Source: Cornus controversa
Lineage: Eukaryota > Streptophyta > Magnoliopsida > Cornales > Cornaceae
Length of the DNA: 64,000 bases
Direction of reading: 5' to 3'
Assembly: GCA_026545225.1 (NCBI GenBank)
Contig: CM048848.1
Coordinates: 19,198,806 to 19,262,805, forward strand
A program made the translations under genes and the position numbers. Numbering within the stretch: position 1 is the stretch's first letter; every line of letters starts with the position of its first letter. Positions 36,130-48,391 of this stretch are shown here, piece by piece. Below the pieces are notes generated by a model. It ran no database searches and was not told the DNA's origin. It saw only the letters and a program-made list of their open reading frames with translations.

Positions 36130-36279
36130 ATTCCAAGTTTAAGTGTCCTCGGGTTTTAAGGGTTCATCGAAGGGTATCTTCCATATTGCGTATTCTGATA
36201 AATAGAATCTATGTGTAGGACTCGTAGTACTCTATACATTTTAGTCTATTATTGGGGTTCTATTCAAATACCCCCCATA

Positions 36280-39200
36280 GGAGGAGGAAGGCGAACCACA
36301 ACTAGGGTCAAGACTTTGTTCAGGGTGGAAATGCTAAACTTCTTCCCGATTTGGTAGCTATGATCGCTTAGGCTATAGCTATAGGAGTGACAACTGATCT
36401 TTAGAATCAGTAGCCACCACAGCAGCCACTGCAAATGGCGCATATTCCATTACCAGTGGAATAACCTAAAAGTTGGGAAGGATTTAAAACTCTTTCATAA
36501 GAAGGAGTTCTTAAACTTACTGCAGAGGGACAGAATAGTCGTAGGGTATACGCAGGAGTAAAACAATTTATCTTTGTTTGCACCTAAGGAGGTGAACACT
36601 GAAGAAAAGAAGGTGAGTTGTTTAGAGAATGGTTTGATTTAGCCTACTCGACAGGTCATTGTGGGTAATCTAACTTATTCCACTTATACTCAGGTGGTTG
36701 ATGCGGCATTGCAACATTGTCAAATAAGGAGGGGAAAGGGTAGGGGAGAATGAAATGATAGTCTACTAGTTAGACAGTGGAAAAGAAAATGGAAATAGTA
36801 GGGCAATCTGTTTAACAGATGCACTATGGGAGGGTCTACCACGTCATGCCATATGATGTGTTGGCTCCTCAGGCGATCGAGGGTAGGGTTCCAATAAAGG
36901 TTAACTTTAATCATGTTTTTCATTGATATTGGGGCATCTCACTCTTTTGTATCTCAGTTGTTTGTTAGGATATTCAGTATACTTACTCAGTCATGTAGTT
37001 CTCCACTTACTTTAACTACACCTTCGGGAGTTAGTACAGTGTTATGGGAACGCTGTAGTCAAGTCATTATAGGTGCTGGCAGACTCAGGTTCTTGGAAGA
37101 CTTATTAGTCCTAGACATGAATTAATATGATGTCATACTCAGGATGGATTGGTTATCATATTATCATGTCCATGTCAATTACTATGATCAGGCAATTCTT
37201 TTTGTTATACCGGATCAGGAGGTGTATTTGGTTGTTATACCGCAATCAAATGAAGGGTCTAGAACTTGTCTATTCTTTATTAGTGAGGAGTCTCCATATG
37301 GAAATGCAGTTTCTACGGATCCCATTCCAATGGTACGAGACTTTTAGGATGTGTTTTAGCAAATTCTAGGGCTACCACTTAGTCGTGAGATTGACTTAGT
37401 GATAGATTTAGCTCCAGGCACCAGACCTATTACTAGGGCTCCATACAGAATGGCGCCTGTGGAAATAAGAGAGTTGAGGGATTAGATTCAGCAACTTCTT
37501 AGTTAGAAATTTATTCGCAGAAGTACTTTACCGTGGGGATCACCAATGTGGTTTGTGAAAAAAAAGGATGGGTCTTTTCGTCTTTGTATGGACTATAGGG
37601 AATTGAATAAGGTAACATCCTCAACAAGTACCTGCTGCCTAGGATTAATGATCTGTTCGATCAGGTGAAGGGAACCACCTATTTCTTGAAGATAGATTTG
37701 AGATCTGGGTATCATCAACTTTGAGTTAGGGAGTAGGATGTACCGAAGACAACATTCCTTACTAGATATGGGTCATATGAGTTTTGGGTTATGCCGTTGG
37801 GTTAACAAATGTCCCAGCTGTCTTTATGGATCTGATGAATAGAGTGTTTAGGGCTTACTTGGACCAGTTTGTTATTGTCTTCATTGGTGACGTTCTAGTT
37901 TACTCTAGGTTAGAGGAGGATCATGCCAGATATCTTTGGATTGTCTTGCAGACACTGAGAGACCATCAGTTGTATGCAAAATTTGAGAAATGTGATTTCT
38001 AGCAGAGGGAGGTGAAATCTTGGGCAACGTAGTATCTGAGAAAGGGATAGCGGTCAATCGAAGTAAAGTGTCAGCGGTTCTGGAGTGGGGACAACCTACC
38101 TCACCTTCAGAGATTCAAAGTTTTATTGGGTTGGTTGGTTATTATCGTTGATTTATTCAGGGCTTCTCTAAAATTGCTAGCCCTCTCACCCATTTAAGTA
38201 AAAAGGGTGTGCCTTTTGTTTGGGATGATTTTTGTCAGGCAGCGTTTGACGATTTGATGAGTAGGTTGAGAATTGCATATGTCTTAGCTACTCATCAGAG
38301 TAGCATTGAGTACTTGGTATTCATTGATGCATTATTACAGGGTCTGGAGTGTGTGTTGATGCAAGAGGAGAGGCCGATATCTCAGTGCGCTTCACATAAG
38401 CATAAGCCTCATCAGTTTAATTACCCGACTCATGACTTGGAGTTGGCAGCCGTGCTTTTTACTTTGAGGATTTGGAGGCATTACCTCTTGGGTAAGACCT
38501 TCAGAATGTTCAATGACCACAAGAGTTTGTAGTATCTATTCTCAAAAGGAGCTGAATATGGGACAGCACAGATGGTTGGAGTTTGTGAAAGATTATCATT
38601 TTTCCATCCCGTACCACCTAGGGAGAGCGAATGTAGTAGTTGATGCACTTAGTCACCGAACCTATGCTACTCTATCTGCCCTATTCAAAATAGAGTGGAA
38701 TAACTTGAGCAGTGTTGATGCCTTAGCTGATACATTTGTAGCATGTGTGGTGGTTACACTGCAATCATACGAAGGGTAGTTATAGAACAACTTACTAACC
38801 CACAGTGTATAGAGAAGGTAACCGAGTTGAAATCTGGGGAGGTACCATTTTATACAGTGGGTAGAGATGGAGGATTGAGGTATAAGGGACGATTAGTGGT
38901 TCCTCACAATGATGATTTGAGGAGCACAGTGATGGGTGAGGCCTAAAGTTCTTAGTTTTCGGTACACCCGGGAGGAGATAAAATGTACCAAGACATGAAA
39001 TGGCAGTTTTGGTGGCCAGGCATAAAAAGGGACATAACTATATTTCTCTCTAAGTGCAATACTTGTTGGATCATCAAGATTGATCACCAGAGACTGCCGG
39101 GGTCTTTGCAACCACTGCCTGTACCGGAGTGGAAGTGGGAGAGCATCTCTATGGATTTCATTGTGGGACTTCTCACCACATAGCGAAATCATGATGTTAT

Positions 39201-39389
39201 TTGGGTGATAGTAGACAGACTGACGAATTAGTACATTTCTTACCAGTTCGCTCGAATTATACCTCAGACCAATATGTGAAGCTTTACATTACAGAGATAG
39301 ACAAGCTTCGTGGTGTGCCTTTGTCCATTATATCAGATAGAGATCTAAGTCTTGTTTCAGGGTTCTGGGAGAGCTTTCAGCAGGCAATG
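36280..39389 (+). pseudogene. gag-pol relic of the family C element, broken
   Basis: Recognisable parts in order: a basic gag start (about 36.28 kb), protease with DIGASHSF (about 36.93 kb), and RT with [23 protein letters not shown] and [12 protein letters not shown] (about 37.4-38.2 kb). RNase H follows with [22 protein letters not shown] and PYHLGRANVVVDALS (about 38.2-38.77 kb). The start of integrase has YQDMKWQFWWPGIKRDI, MDFIVG and ISDRDLSL (about 38.9-39.38 kb). The order and motifs are those of chromovirus-type Ty3/gypsy. Many breaks. It ends where the family A element enters. Confidence 0.85.
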
Positions 39390-42212
39390 TGTAGAGACTG
39401 GGACCAATTTTGGCCTGTTTTGAATTTTTTGCACTATAATTGTCATAAATGCATTTTGAGTGGTTTTTAACATGTTTTGAGTGTGGGGAACAAGTTTGGA
39501 AAGTGTTTTAAGGGTTTTGGAAAGTTTTTGAAAGATTTGGAGAAGTTTGACTTTTTGGTCAAATCGGGGCCCAAGATGCGACTTAATAAGTGGGCCCGAA
39601 AATCTGAAAAATTCTCAAAAATAATTATTTCTAGGAATGGATTAGATGAAATGTTTAAAGAGTAGAGGAAGTGATTTCGAGGCCGTAGGAGTTTTCAAAA
39701 TAGAAAACGGAGTCCGGGAAGGTGCGTTAAGTGCCCCAGGAATATTTTTATCTTTTTGCGACCTAGGGACCTTAAAAGGTCAAAAATGCAAAGATATTTC
39801 ATCTCTCATGCCTCTTTCTCTCTCTAAAACTCTCTATCTTCAAAACTCTCCTCTCTCTCTACATTTCAGACTCATTCGGCTTGAATTCAAGACTCGCCGA
39901 AGAAGGGAGATATGTAGGGGACAGCTAGGGCATGCCTTTGAACTGATCAAAGTTGCGGTTTGGCAAGGTTGACATTGTTGGGATTTTGAGAGGTTCTTGG
40001 AAGGCCTTCATTTTTCAGGTAGGGGTTCTCCTTCTCATTTACCTGTCGATTCTAGGGTTTCAGGTGAAACGGTGAGAACTAGGGTTGTGTATTGCATGTT
40101 TTAGAGTGGTAAGAGGGGTGGGATGTAAGTGTTTTATATCTCTCTTTAGTCTCTTATGTGCAAGGGGAATGTGTATGGTGTTATACATGATATGAGGGGT
40201 GAATGAGTGAGAGAATTTGGCATGTACACTTATATGCTACGGTTTGGTACACTTTTGTAAAAATGTGATAAATGAGCATATTTGTGTTATGTGATGTTGT
40301 ATGAGTTAAAATGCATGCCTTCCTTATAAAGAAAATGTTTGCATTGGTGAAACATGACAAATATGTGCTTATGTGGACTTTGTGAGCATATGTAACTTAT
40401 GCTAGGGTTTTCACATATAGAAGATTATATGTGTGGATTGATGAATATGAAATGCATGCTATGTTCCTTTATAACTTGCGTTTGTATTGTGAAACATAAA
40501 TTTTAAATGCTTGATCCATATATATTCGAAATGCATTTATAGGACCGTTGTGAGAGAAACGGGAAAAGTGGTAGAGTAACATGTTTGCTTGGAGCAAGGA
40601 ACGTTCGATGATGATCTTGAAATGGTCTAACCAGCTTGGAGTATGTGATTTATTCAGTGATGAACTTTGAAGCTATCTAACCACCTTGGAGTATGTGACT
40701 TACTCGGTGATGTATTCTGGGACTATCCAATCGCCTTGGCGTATGTGATTTACCTGGTGAGGAATCCCGAAACTACCTAGCCACCTTGGAGTATGTGAGT
40801 TACTCGGTGATGTATTCCGGGACTATCCAATCGCCTTAGAGTATGTGATTTACTCGGTGAGGAATCCCAAAGTCAGCTAGCCACCTTGGAGTATGTGACT
40901 TACTCGGTGGCGGTGTTGAGATTGTGTTGGAAGTGTCCTAGGTTGTATGGTTGGGCAAGAATCATGCTAGGGTATCGGGTCGAGTCCGAGAGGGAGGCAA
41001 TTGTATGAAGTTGCTTTCATTTTAAAATTATGAAGCATGATGTATATTTAATACATTCTTATATATATGCATTGATTATGAATGAACATGTGTGGGATGA
41101 TACATGTAATGTAGTGACATGCATTCAAGTAGGTCATGTCGGGTTGGCACTTAGGTGGGTTGGGCTATCTCTACTGAACCGTAGTGGTGCTCACCCCCTA
41201 TTTATATAAACTTTTTAGATAAGGCGCCAATGACGGATGGGACTTGAGTGTCCAAGTGGAACTCTTGTAATATTTTGATACATTTTGTGATATTGTATAT
41301 TTTATGGCTATCCATGCCGGCTTGTGGCATGATATCTCTCTCTCTCAGTTGTAGTTATATTTTGGACAAATGTAACTTGGATTATAACCTTGTTGAGTTC
41401 CATTTTTGGACTTTTGACCTTTTGAGATGTAAATAGATGTCCATGTCAGTTTGTGGCATGTGGACTATGTTAGTGATGTTATATTTACATTTGATTCATG
41501 TTGATATACTCTAGTTTCAAGTGTAAGGATCATATATGGATCATATGTGATTTGTACGTTTTGAATGGAAGAAGTTGGTTTTAATTCCATTATGTATAAA
41601 TTCTTGGACATGATTGTTGGAGATGTGGATTCATGTTTAAAATGATGTTTGACGATATTTTTATCACTTGTATATTTTGTGGATGATGTTTTGATAATTT
41701 TTAGGCTTTTAGATAAGTTCTGGAGCCTGAGAGTTGAGATTTTCAAGTCTGGGATAGTAGGTTTCGATACTTGCGATGATACATGTTCGGTGCATCGCAG
41801 CTCCTTATTTCAATGCATCGAAGTTACTATTCACAGCATTCTCCAAAATCTGTCCAAACTTCAATCGGGCATAACTTCTTCGTTTTAAATTGGATTTGAG
41901 TGTGGGTTTTTTGAAATTGAGTATTTTTGGATTCTCTATCCAATGGTATAGGTCTCAGTTCCAAATTCTAAACACACGAAGTGTTGAGTCTTGAAAGTGA
42001 GTGATTTATGAGAGTGCGGATAAATAAAATCCCCTCTAAGGTGATATGGTTTGAAGTAAGGCCCATTGGGATTGGATTAAGTGGAGTTGTATACATTTAT
42101 ATGCAAGAATAGGGTTAAGCTTCCCCTATAATTGAGGATAATGAGGGTCTATTGGGCTTAATGGATTGAAGTCACCTCCGTTTCTCTAGGAGTAAAAAAT
42201 CGGGGCGTGACA
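39390..42212 (+). repeat. 5' LTR of the older family A element (2.82 kb)
   Basis: Starts TGTAGAGACTGG and ends CGGGGCGTGACA. A donor-like box CAG/GTAGGG lies at 40016-40022, the 50-bp array at 40640-40915 and the box TACTGAACCGTAGTGGTGCT at about 41180. Confidence 0.85.
40640..40915 (+). repeat. 50-bp tandem array with alternating unit types
   Basis: Six units begin CTTGGAGTATGTGA or close variants, spaced 50 bp. Units alternate between two forms of the second half (GGGACTATCCAATCGC and ACTACCTAGCCAC types), so the higher-order unit is about 100 bp. Each unit holds the small inverted pair GAGTA/TACTC. Confidence 0.85.
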
Positions 42213-42215
42213 ACA

Positions 42216-42227
42216 TGGTATCAAAGC
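42216..42227 (+). other. Primer binding site, Met-tRNA type
   Basis: TGGTATCAAAGC, three bases after the LTR end. Confidence 0.8.
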
Positions 42228-42471
42228 AATAGGTTTGAATACCTAGGGGCGATGGGTGATGGTCACATCACGTGTGAGTTGAGAAGGTTGGATTCACGTA
42301 AGGGTTTAGACTTTAAGTTCAAATTGCTTCTGTGGAACTTGATTTGTGCTTACGCTTTCTTAACATGCCGATGTGGACTAAACTGACATGGTGTGTGTTA
42401 GCATGATGGATATATGTAAGAATTGTAAATTTCTTGGACTTCAAAAATTTCTTGTTGTGCATATAGCAAAA

Positions 42472-44731
42472 TGCCTCCACGAAGGGCGCGAGACATAGGC
42501 GCTTATGCTCCTTAGGAGCCAACTGAGGGAACGCAATTTATGCATGACATGGCTGATACTATGAGATGGATGGCTATGGAAGCCAGGGAAGAGGAGGTTC
42601 AGGCATTGCCTAGAGCTGCCTTAAGCTGACAAATGGTATCAAGGGAATATGTAAAATTCAAGCCGCTTACCTTTGATGGTGCTCATGATCCGCTAGTGGT
42701 AGAGAGCTGGATTGATCAGACACATAAGCTCATGGTTGCTCTTACAATCGATGAGGTTTTGAAAGTGGGAGCGGCAGCACTTCACGTACAAGGGGAAGCA
42801 GATTGGTGGTGGCAATTCATCGGGAATGTCAACAATACCGAGACCATAGACTGAGAAACCTTTAAGGGGTTATTTTTTGACAAGTTCTTTTTGACATCGG
42901 TGAGAGACTAGATTAGGCAGGAATTTATAGATGTAGTCCAAGGGGACTTAGATGATGGGGTATGAGACTAAATTCACATCATTGGCTCGCTTCACCCTGG
43001 AGATGGTGATAAACAAGGAACTAAAGCTGAGGAGGTTCATGAAGGGACTAAAAACCTCTATCAGAAAGAGGGTATCAATTTTAGGTTTGAGGAACTACAA
43101 TGAAGTGGTTGACAGAGCCTTAGTGGCTGAGGAAGATGACAGAGACACCCAAAAGATATGGGACTCTAAACAGCAAGCGAAGAGTGTAGGGGCATCTTCG
43201 GGTGGTTAAAGAAGGAAGAGGAGCAGGGAAGGCAGGTTAGGTTTTCAGGGGCAGCAGCAGGCTCACCCAGTACCTTCATTGGCCTTGCCTACCGAATCTT
43301 CAAGACCATCTGTGGTATGTTATAATTGCCAGCAGATTGGTTATTTCAGCAGCGACTATCCACAAGGATATGTAGTGGCATCAGTGCCAACAGAACCAGT
43401 AAGGGAAAAGATATGATTTTATTGTAAGTAGCCTGGCCATGTTAAGGCCAACTGCCCCCATAGGAAGGAGACATCGAATGGGATAGGGTCTCCGCAGAGG
43501 GCTGGGCAGACAGCTACAGTTCAGTCTGGCTTTAGGGCGTTACCTCTGCCTCAGCAAGCGCAGTCAGTTCAGGGATTTCGGGTAGCGAGAGGTGCTACAC
43601 CTGCTTTGATTCAGCAGTCAGGTTCATCAAGCACGGGGCCATGTGTTCACCCTTGCTCTGGCAGAGGACATACCAAGACCGTCAGTGGTAAGAGGTATTT
43701 TCTTAGTGTTTAGCTCGTGGGCTAGGGTATTGATAGATTCAGGTGCATCACATTCATTCATATATGTTACATTTGCTTGTGCCTTATGGTTTAGGGTGTC
43801 ATCACTGGAGTCACCATTGTCCATTGATACACTAGTTGGGGGCAGGGTTACCTTGGATACGGTGTGTCGGTCTTACGAGATCGGGGTTGCGGGGCGTCGA
43901 TTGGTATTCAACTTTGTGTTACAAGACATAACCATTTTTTATGTCGTTCGAGGTATGGACTAGCTATCTACATTTAGAGCCACGATTGATTGTCTCCGTA
44001 GGAGAGTGACGGTGTGCACAACTGAGGGTGATTGCTTTTACTTTGTGGGAGAGCAGGATGATTTCTTCGTTCTGTCTTTGCTTAGTTTCAGTGTGTGGGA
44101 TGGAGTTAGATACTTCCTAGATAGCTTATTTACCGAGGAGCACGAGATTGTGACTAGTGGAGGATTTCCACCGATGGTTAGAAAGTTTGTGGATGTGTTT
44201 CGGGGGACTTGAGAGAGTTACCTCCAATGAGAGACGTAGTGTTTACCATTGATCTTACTCCTGGTACCACACTTATCTCTATGGCACCGTACCAGATTGC
44301 ACCAGCTGAGTTGAAGGAGTTGAAGGATCAATTACACTAGTTGTTTGATAAGGGATTTGTACGACCTAGTACATCACCTTGGGAAGCTCTGATCCTTTTT
44401 GCTAAAAAGAAAGATGGATCTTTATGATTATGCATAGACTACTGTAAGTTGAACCAAGCAGGGATTAAGAACAAGTATCCTTTGCCAAGGATAGATGACT
44501 TGTTTGATCAATTTAAGGGTTCAACTTGTTTCTCGAAGATCGACTTGATGTCAGGGTATTACCAATTGAGGGTAAGGGAAGGGGACATTCTGAAGACAGG
44601 CTTTCAGACTAGGTATGGCCACTATGAGTTTCTAGTGATGCCATTTGGATTGACGAACACACCGACAATGTTCATGGACTTGATGAACCGGATATTCAGA
44701 GTGTACTTGGATAGGTTTGTGGTAGTCTTCG
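42472..44731 (+). pseudogene. gag, protease and partial RT of the older family A element, broken
   Basis: The basic start MPPRRARD matches the young copy's MPPRRA. The capsid part (about 42.6-43.2 kb) has FKPLTFDGAHDPLVVESWID, followed by zinc-knuckle remains (about 43.32-43.46 kb). The protease has [10 protein letters not shown] (about 43.73 kb), and the RT has [26 protein letters not shown] and [12 protein letters not shown] (about 44.2-44.73 kb). Many breaks. Protein identity to the pol frame at 49551 is obvious. Confidence 0.85.
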
Positions 44732-45984
44732 TGTAAGGACTGGGTTATTTTGACCGGTTTCGAATTATTTTTGGACCGGATTAATTTTTTTTCAAATTAA
44801 TTAAATTTGAAATGCGAATATATATATAGATGAAATTATATATATATATATATATTTATAAGGAGGTGGAGGATATGGATACCTATATATATGGGATTAT
44901 ATATACAGTTGAGGGAAATAAATATGCGGACATGTGTATATATATATATATAGCGGGTGTATTTATATTAACTATAAATACTTTTGGATACATATATACT
45001 ATATGTACGTGCAGAAGAGAGTAAGATATTTATGGATATGTTATATAATTATATTCATATATATGGGGGAAAAAAGGCCAAAGTGGGCGGTTGTGAATGT
45101 GAAAGTATGTGTTTATTATATATATATATATATATATAGACATCTCATGGATGGTGCACTAGTACTAGTTGTATGACTGATATATAGTATGGGTTATATT
45201 ATATTATATATATATATATATTAGTGTGTGTGTGAACCGGAAGTGTAGAGAGAGAGACAAAACATGTGAGATATTTAATTTATGAAATGGTGTGCATAGT
45301 ATTATATACATATGTAAATATACAAGATATTTATTCACTTGTGTGGCTGAGAGTGAATATTATATCATATGGTGTGTGAAGAAAGGAAGGTAATAAAAAG
45401 AAAGATAAGAAGGCAGGTGGGTGTCGACTGAAGAGAAGGAAAAAGAAGAGAAAAATAGAAAAAAGAAAAGAAGAGGAAGAAAAAGAGAGAAAAAGAAAAG
45501 TAGAGAGAGAGAGAGTTTCAGCCGAGAGAATGGGGAGAGAGAAACTGATAGAGAGAAAAAGAAGGGACTGAGAGAGAGAAAGGTGGAGACTCGGTTGAGT
45601 GGCTGTAGAGACCGTGCCCAATTTTGGCCGGTTTTTCAAATTTTGTCATTTATTGCTTTAAATGCATTTTAAATGATGTTTAACATGTTTTGAATGCGGG
45701 GAACATGTTTAGAGGGTTGGTATAAGGTTTTGGGAAGTTTTGGGAACTTTTGGGAAAAGTTGACTTTTTTGAGTTTGGTCAACCTAGGGGCATGGGCCTT
45801 GTGGGCCCAGAAATTTTAAAAGTGTCGGAATGGCTTCAAAAATTGAGCATAGCTTAAATAAAATATTTGACGCACAACGGAGTTAATTTCGTGTCAATCT
45901 GAGTTACGAAACTCCGAAAATGAGCCCGAGAAGGTTTTGCAAAAAGGTGATGGCAAACTAGTAATTAAGAGGAGGTCACTTAGC

Positions 45985-45992
45985 TATAAATA
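45985..45992 (+). promoter_or_regulatory. TATA box of the young family A 5' LTR
   Basis: TATAAATA in a GC-balanced surrounding, followed 25-35 bases later by a CT-rich start-site-like stretch (TCTTCTCTCA). The same is seen at 53671-53678. Confidence 0.65.
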
Positions 45993-46253
45993 CTAAGAGA
46001 GATCAGCTCTTCTCTCATTTTTCATTCCAGCAGCCGAGAGAGAGAGAGATATATACGTATATACATACAAGCTTCATCTCTTCCTCTTCTTCACTAGATT
46101 TGAGGGCCTTAGAGTGGGATTTTGATTTCACCAAAGAAGGAAGAAACGATCTACGCATCGAGGGCTCGAGGTTGATCGGTTCAAAAATCATTTCAGAGGA
46201 AGTTGGGTTTTGAGAGATTGGGGAAAATCAATTGGAAGCTCTTCCAATTTGAG

Positions 46254-46255
46254 GT
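46254..46255 (+). promoter_or_regulatory. Splice-donor-like box in the young family A 5' LTR
   Basis: GAG/GTAGGG, conserved as AG/GTAGGG in the older family A LTR (40016-40022) and the family B LTR (57444-57450). It follows a CT-rich leader and precedes AT-rich sequence, as an exon end would. Confidence 0.4.
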
Positions 46256-46681
46256 AGGGGTGCTAGACTCACTTCTACTTTGATCTTGTGGTCCCTTTCT
46301 AAATATCATAAGAGATAGCTTTTGATTTCTTGAACCTAGGTCTATGTATATATATATATGTATACCATGGTGATTTATGCATGTATAAGTGTCCAATATG
46401 TTAGTTAGGGCTTATGCATGGTATGTGTGTGCAAATGTGACTATAATGCTTTTGGTGAAAAATGTGTTTGTTTGATGAAAACATGAAAAATATGATTTTC
46501 TAGCAAAATCCATGATTATAGTGATTTTCATGATGTGAGTGTGATAGCATTGTGACAATCTTGAGTTGGAAGGAAAATGCATTGATTTGAGAAAAAATGC
46601 ATGCATTGTGTGACTATGTGCATTGGTGTGATTATATGCACTATATGATGATTTTGGGGCATGAGTGTGAAATTAAGATAA

Positions 46682-46795
46682 GGGGAAGGCCCCTAGGGTG
46701 AAAGACCCAAAACTTGGCCAAGAGGAGGTGCTCCATTCGGGTTAGTAACCCGATAAAGCACAAGCAGAGTTTGGGTGCCGAAGAGACCCTTACTA
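46682..46795 (+). ncRNA. Conserved hairpin-chain module (young family A 5' LTR)
   Basis: Consecutive stems: GGGG/CCCC (46682-46693), GGGT/ACCC (46696-46708), palindrome CTTGGCCAAG (46713-46722), GGAG/CTCC (46724-46734), CGGGTT/AACCCG (46738-46752) and GGGT/ACCC (46773-46789). It lies downstream of the TATA box and of the donor-like box, so it would be in the full-length RNA. No known RNA family is recognised. Confidence 0.6.
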
Positions 46796-47767
46796 TTGGA
46801 GTGATGAGAAAGCCCATTTGGATTGATTTGGTGTGAGTTATATATATATAAGTTGTGACTTGTCCAATTTGATATATATATATATATATACATATGTATT
46901 TGCACTTTATGTGAAGCATCATGCATGATTTGAAAAACGTGGATGTTTGGGTAAAAATGCATGAGCATGTGCATTCATGCATGGCTTACGAGTTAGAGTG
47001 GGGTTGGGTGGATCATTCCTACTGAGCCGCAGTGTTGCTCACCCCATATTTATATAAACATTTTCAGATAAGGCGCCAATGGAAGACGAAGCATGATTAG
47101 CTCTATGGATATGTTGGGCTTATTTTTGGACTTTTGCTCCTTTGAGATGTAGATAAATGTCCATGCCGGCTTGTGGCATGTAGACAATGGTTGTGGTGTT
47201 GCCTTTACATTTGTACCTTCTTATGTATGTGAAATCCAAATGTAAGTGCCACACTTGGTAGGAAAGTGATTTTTGAGAAATGTATGTATAATGGCTTCCT
47301 TCATTTGAGAGTTGTGGAATGTATGGAAAAAGGGCCATTTGAGTTCTTATATGTATGGTTCCATGGATTATGAATGGATTTGGGATTTAAATGGATGAAT
47401 GTATTCTTTTGTCTCTTGTATCTTAATTTTGTGGATATGAAGGTTTAGAGTTGTGGAATTATGTGGAATCATGGTTGTAGGATCTCAATGTACAAGTTAG
47501 ATTGTATGGTTGGATTAATGAAGATCACCTTTGAAAAAAATGAGGATGTTGGGTTCACTTGAAATTTTATGTGCATGGTGGACTTTGGATGAATTTTCTA
47601 TGATTATACAAGATTTGAGATTCAAATGTGTAGGTTGATGCGTGAGTATGATATTATATCAATGGTAGATGATTTACATGAGATATGAATGATCTAAGGT
47701 GGTTTGGTTGAGAATTGGGTTCAAATTGATCTTATATAGGTGTTTGGGAGAAGCTGGGCAGTGCATT

Positions 47768-48008
47768 TCGATTAATCGAAATGCCCATTTCGATTAATCG
47801 AGATGCCCATCTCGATTGATCGAAATGGTTGTGAGATTTTATGATTTTTCAGGCTTAATTTCGATTAATCGAAGTCCCAATCTCGATCAATCGAAATATT
47901 GCAGGTCCAAGTTACCGAGAGGCTATTTTCTTCGATTAAAGGGGTCAAAATCTCGATTAATCGAGATGAATCTCGATTGATCGAGATCCAATCTCGATTG
48001 ATCGAGAT
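47768..48008. promoter_or_regulatory. Near-palindrome cluster in the young family A 5' LTR
   Basis: Eight units plus one half unit. Some are perfect 18-bp palindromes (ATTTCGATTAATCGAAAT), others have a CA or TG centre (ATCTCGATTGATCGAGAT). Confidence 0.65.
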
Positions 48009-48391
48009 TACTATTCACATCAAGGTTCAAAAATTGTCCAGACTTCGTTTCGATGTAATTTCTTCGTTTCAAATCGGAATTGAGCGTGGTTTTTTTTGAA
48101 ATTGAGTATTTTGAAAGCTCTATCCAATGGTGTATGTTTTATAATCAAATTCCATCTGTGTAAAAAGTTGAGGTCCGGGACTTAGTGGTTTATATGTATG
48201 GAACCAAAGATGAAAATCATTTGTAAGGGCCATTGATGATCTAATGCCACTTGAAGGGTGTGCATATAGAATGCTTCTACAATAGAATAGATTATAATGA
48301 GATTAAGGTGTGGGAACTTGAGGTGAAATTACGGATTCACCCCCGTTTCCCTCGCTCCTAACCGGGTGTCGGAAACCGGGGCGTGACAACT

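Larger units (their letters stand above)
33038..39389 (+). mobile_element. Family C long-LTR Ty3/gypsy element, 5' LTR to integrase, old and broken
   Basis: Sister copy of the element at 1-4181, in the opposite direction. 5' LTR 33038-36115, primer site 36118-36129, then gag, protease, RT, RNase H and the start of integrase. It is interrupted at 39390 by a family A element, and its 3' part is not in the window. The coding region has many breaks, so this is the oldest layer of the right nest. Confidence 0.85.
39390..44731 (+). mobile_element. Family A chromovirus, 5' LTR to RT, old and broken
   Basis: 5' LTR 39390-42212 (TGTAGAGAC...GCGTGACA), primer site 42216-42227, gag from about 42472, protease and part of RT to 44731. 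A family B element enters at 44732 and the remaining 3' part is not in the window. Its LTR differs in the middle from the young family A element: it has a 50-bp tandem array and lacks both the hairpin module and the palindrome cluster. Confidence 0.85.
45604..48388 (+). repeat. 5' LTR of the young family A element (2.79 kb)
   Basis: TGTAGAGACCGTG...CGGGGCGTGACA. In order: TATA box (45985-45992), donor-like box (46250-46259), hairpin module (46682-46795), box TACTGAGCCGCAGTGTTGCT (about 47020), AT-rich part, and palindrome cluster (47768-48008). Confidence 0.95.

Noticed and set aside
45421-45672. Lys/Arg/Glu-rich open frame, also at 63113-63430
   Set aside because: It is a translation of the purine tract of the family B LTR, present in both LTR copies. 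No protein signature.
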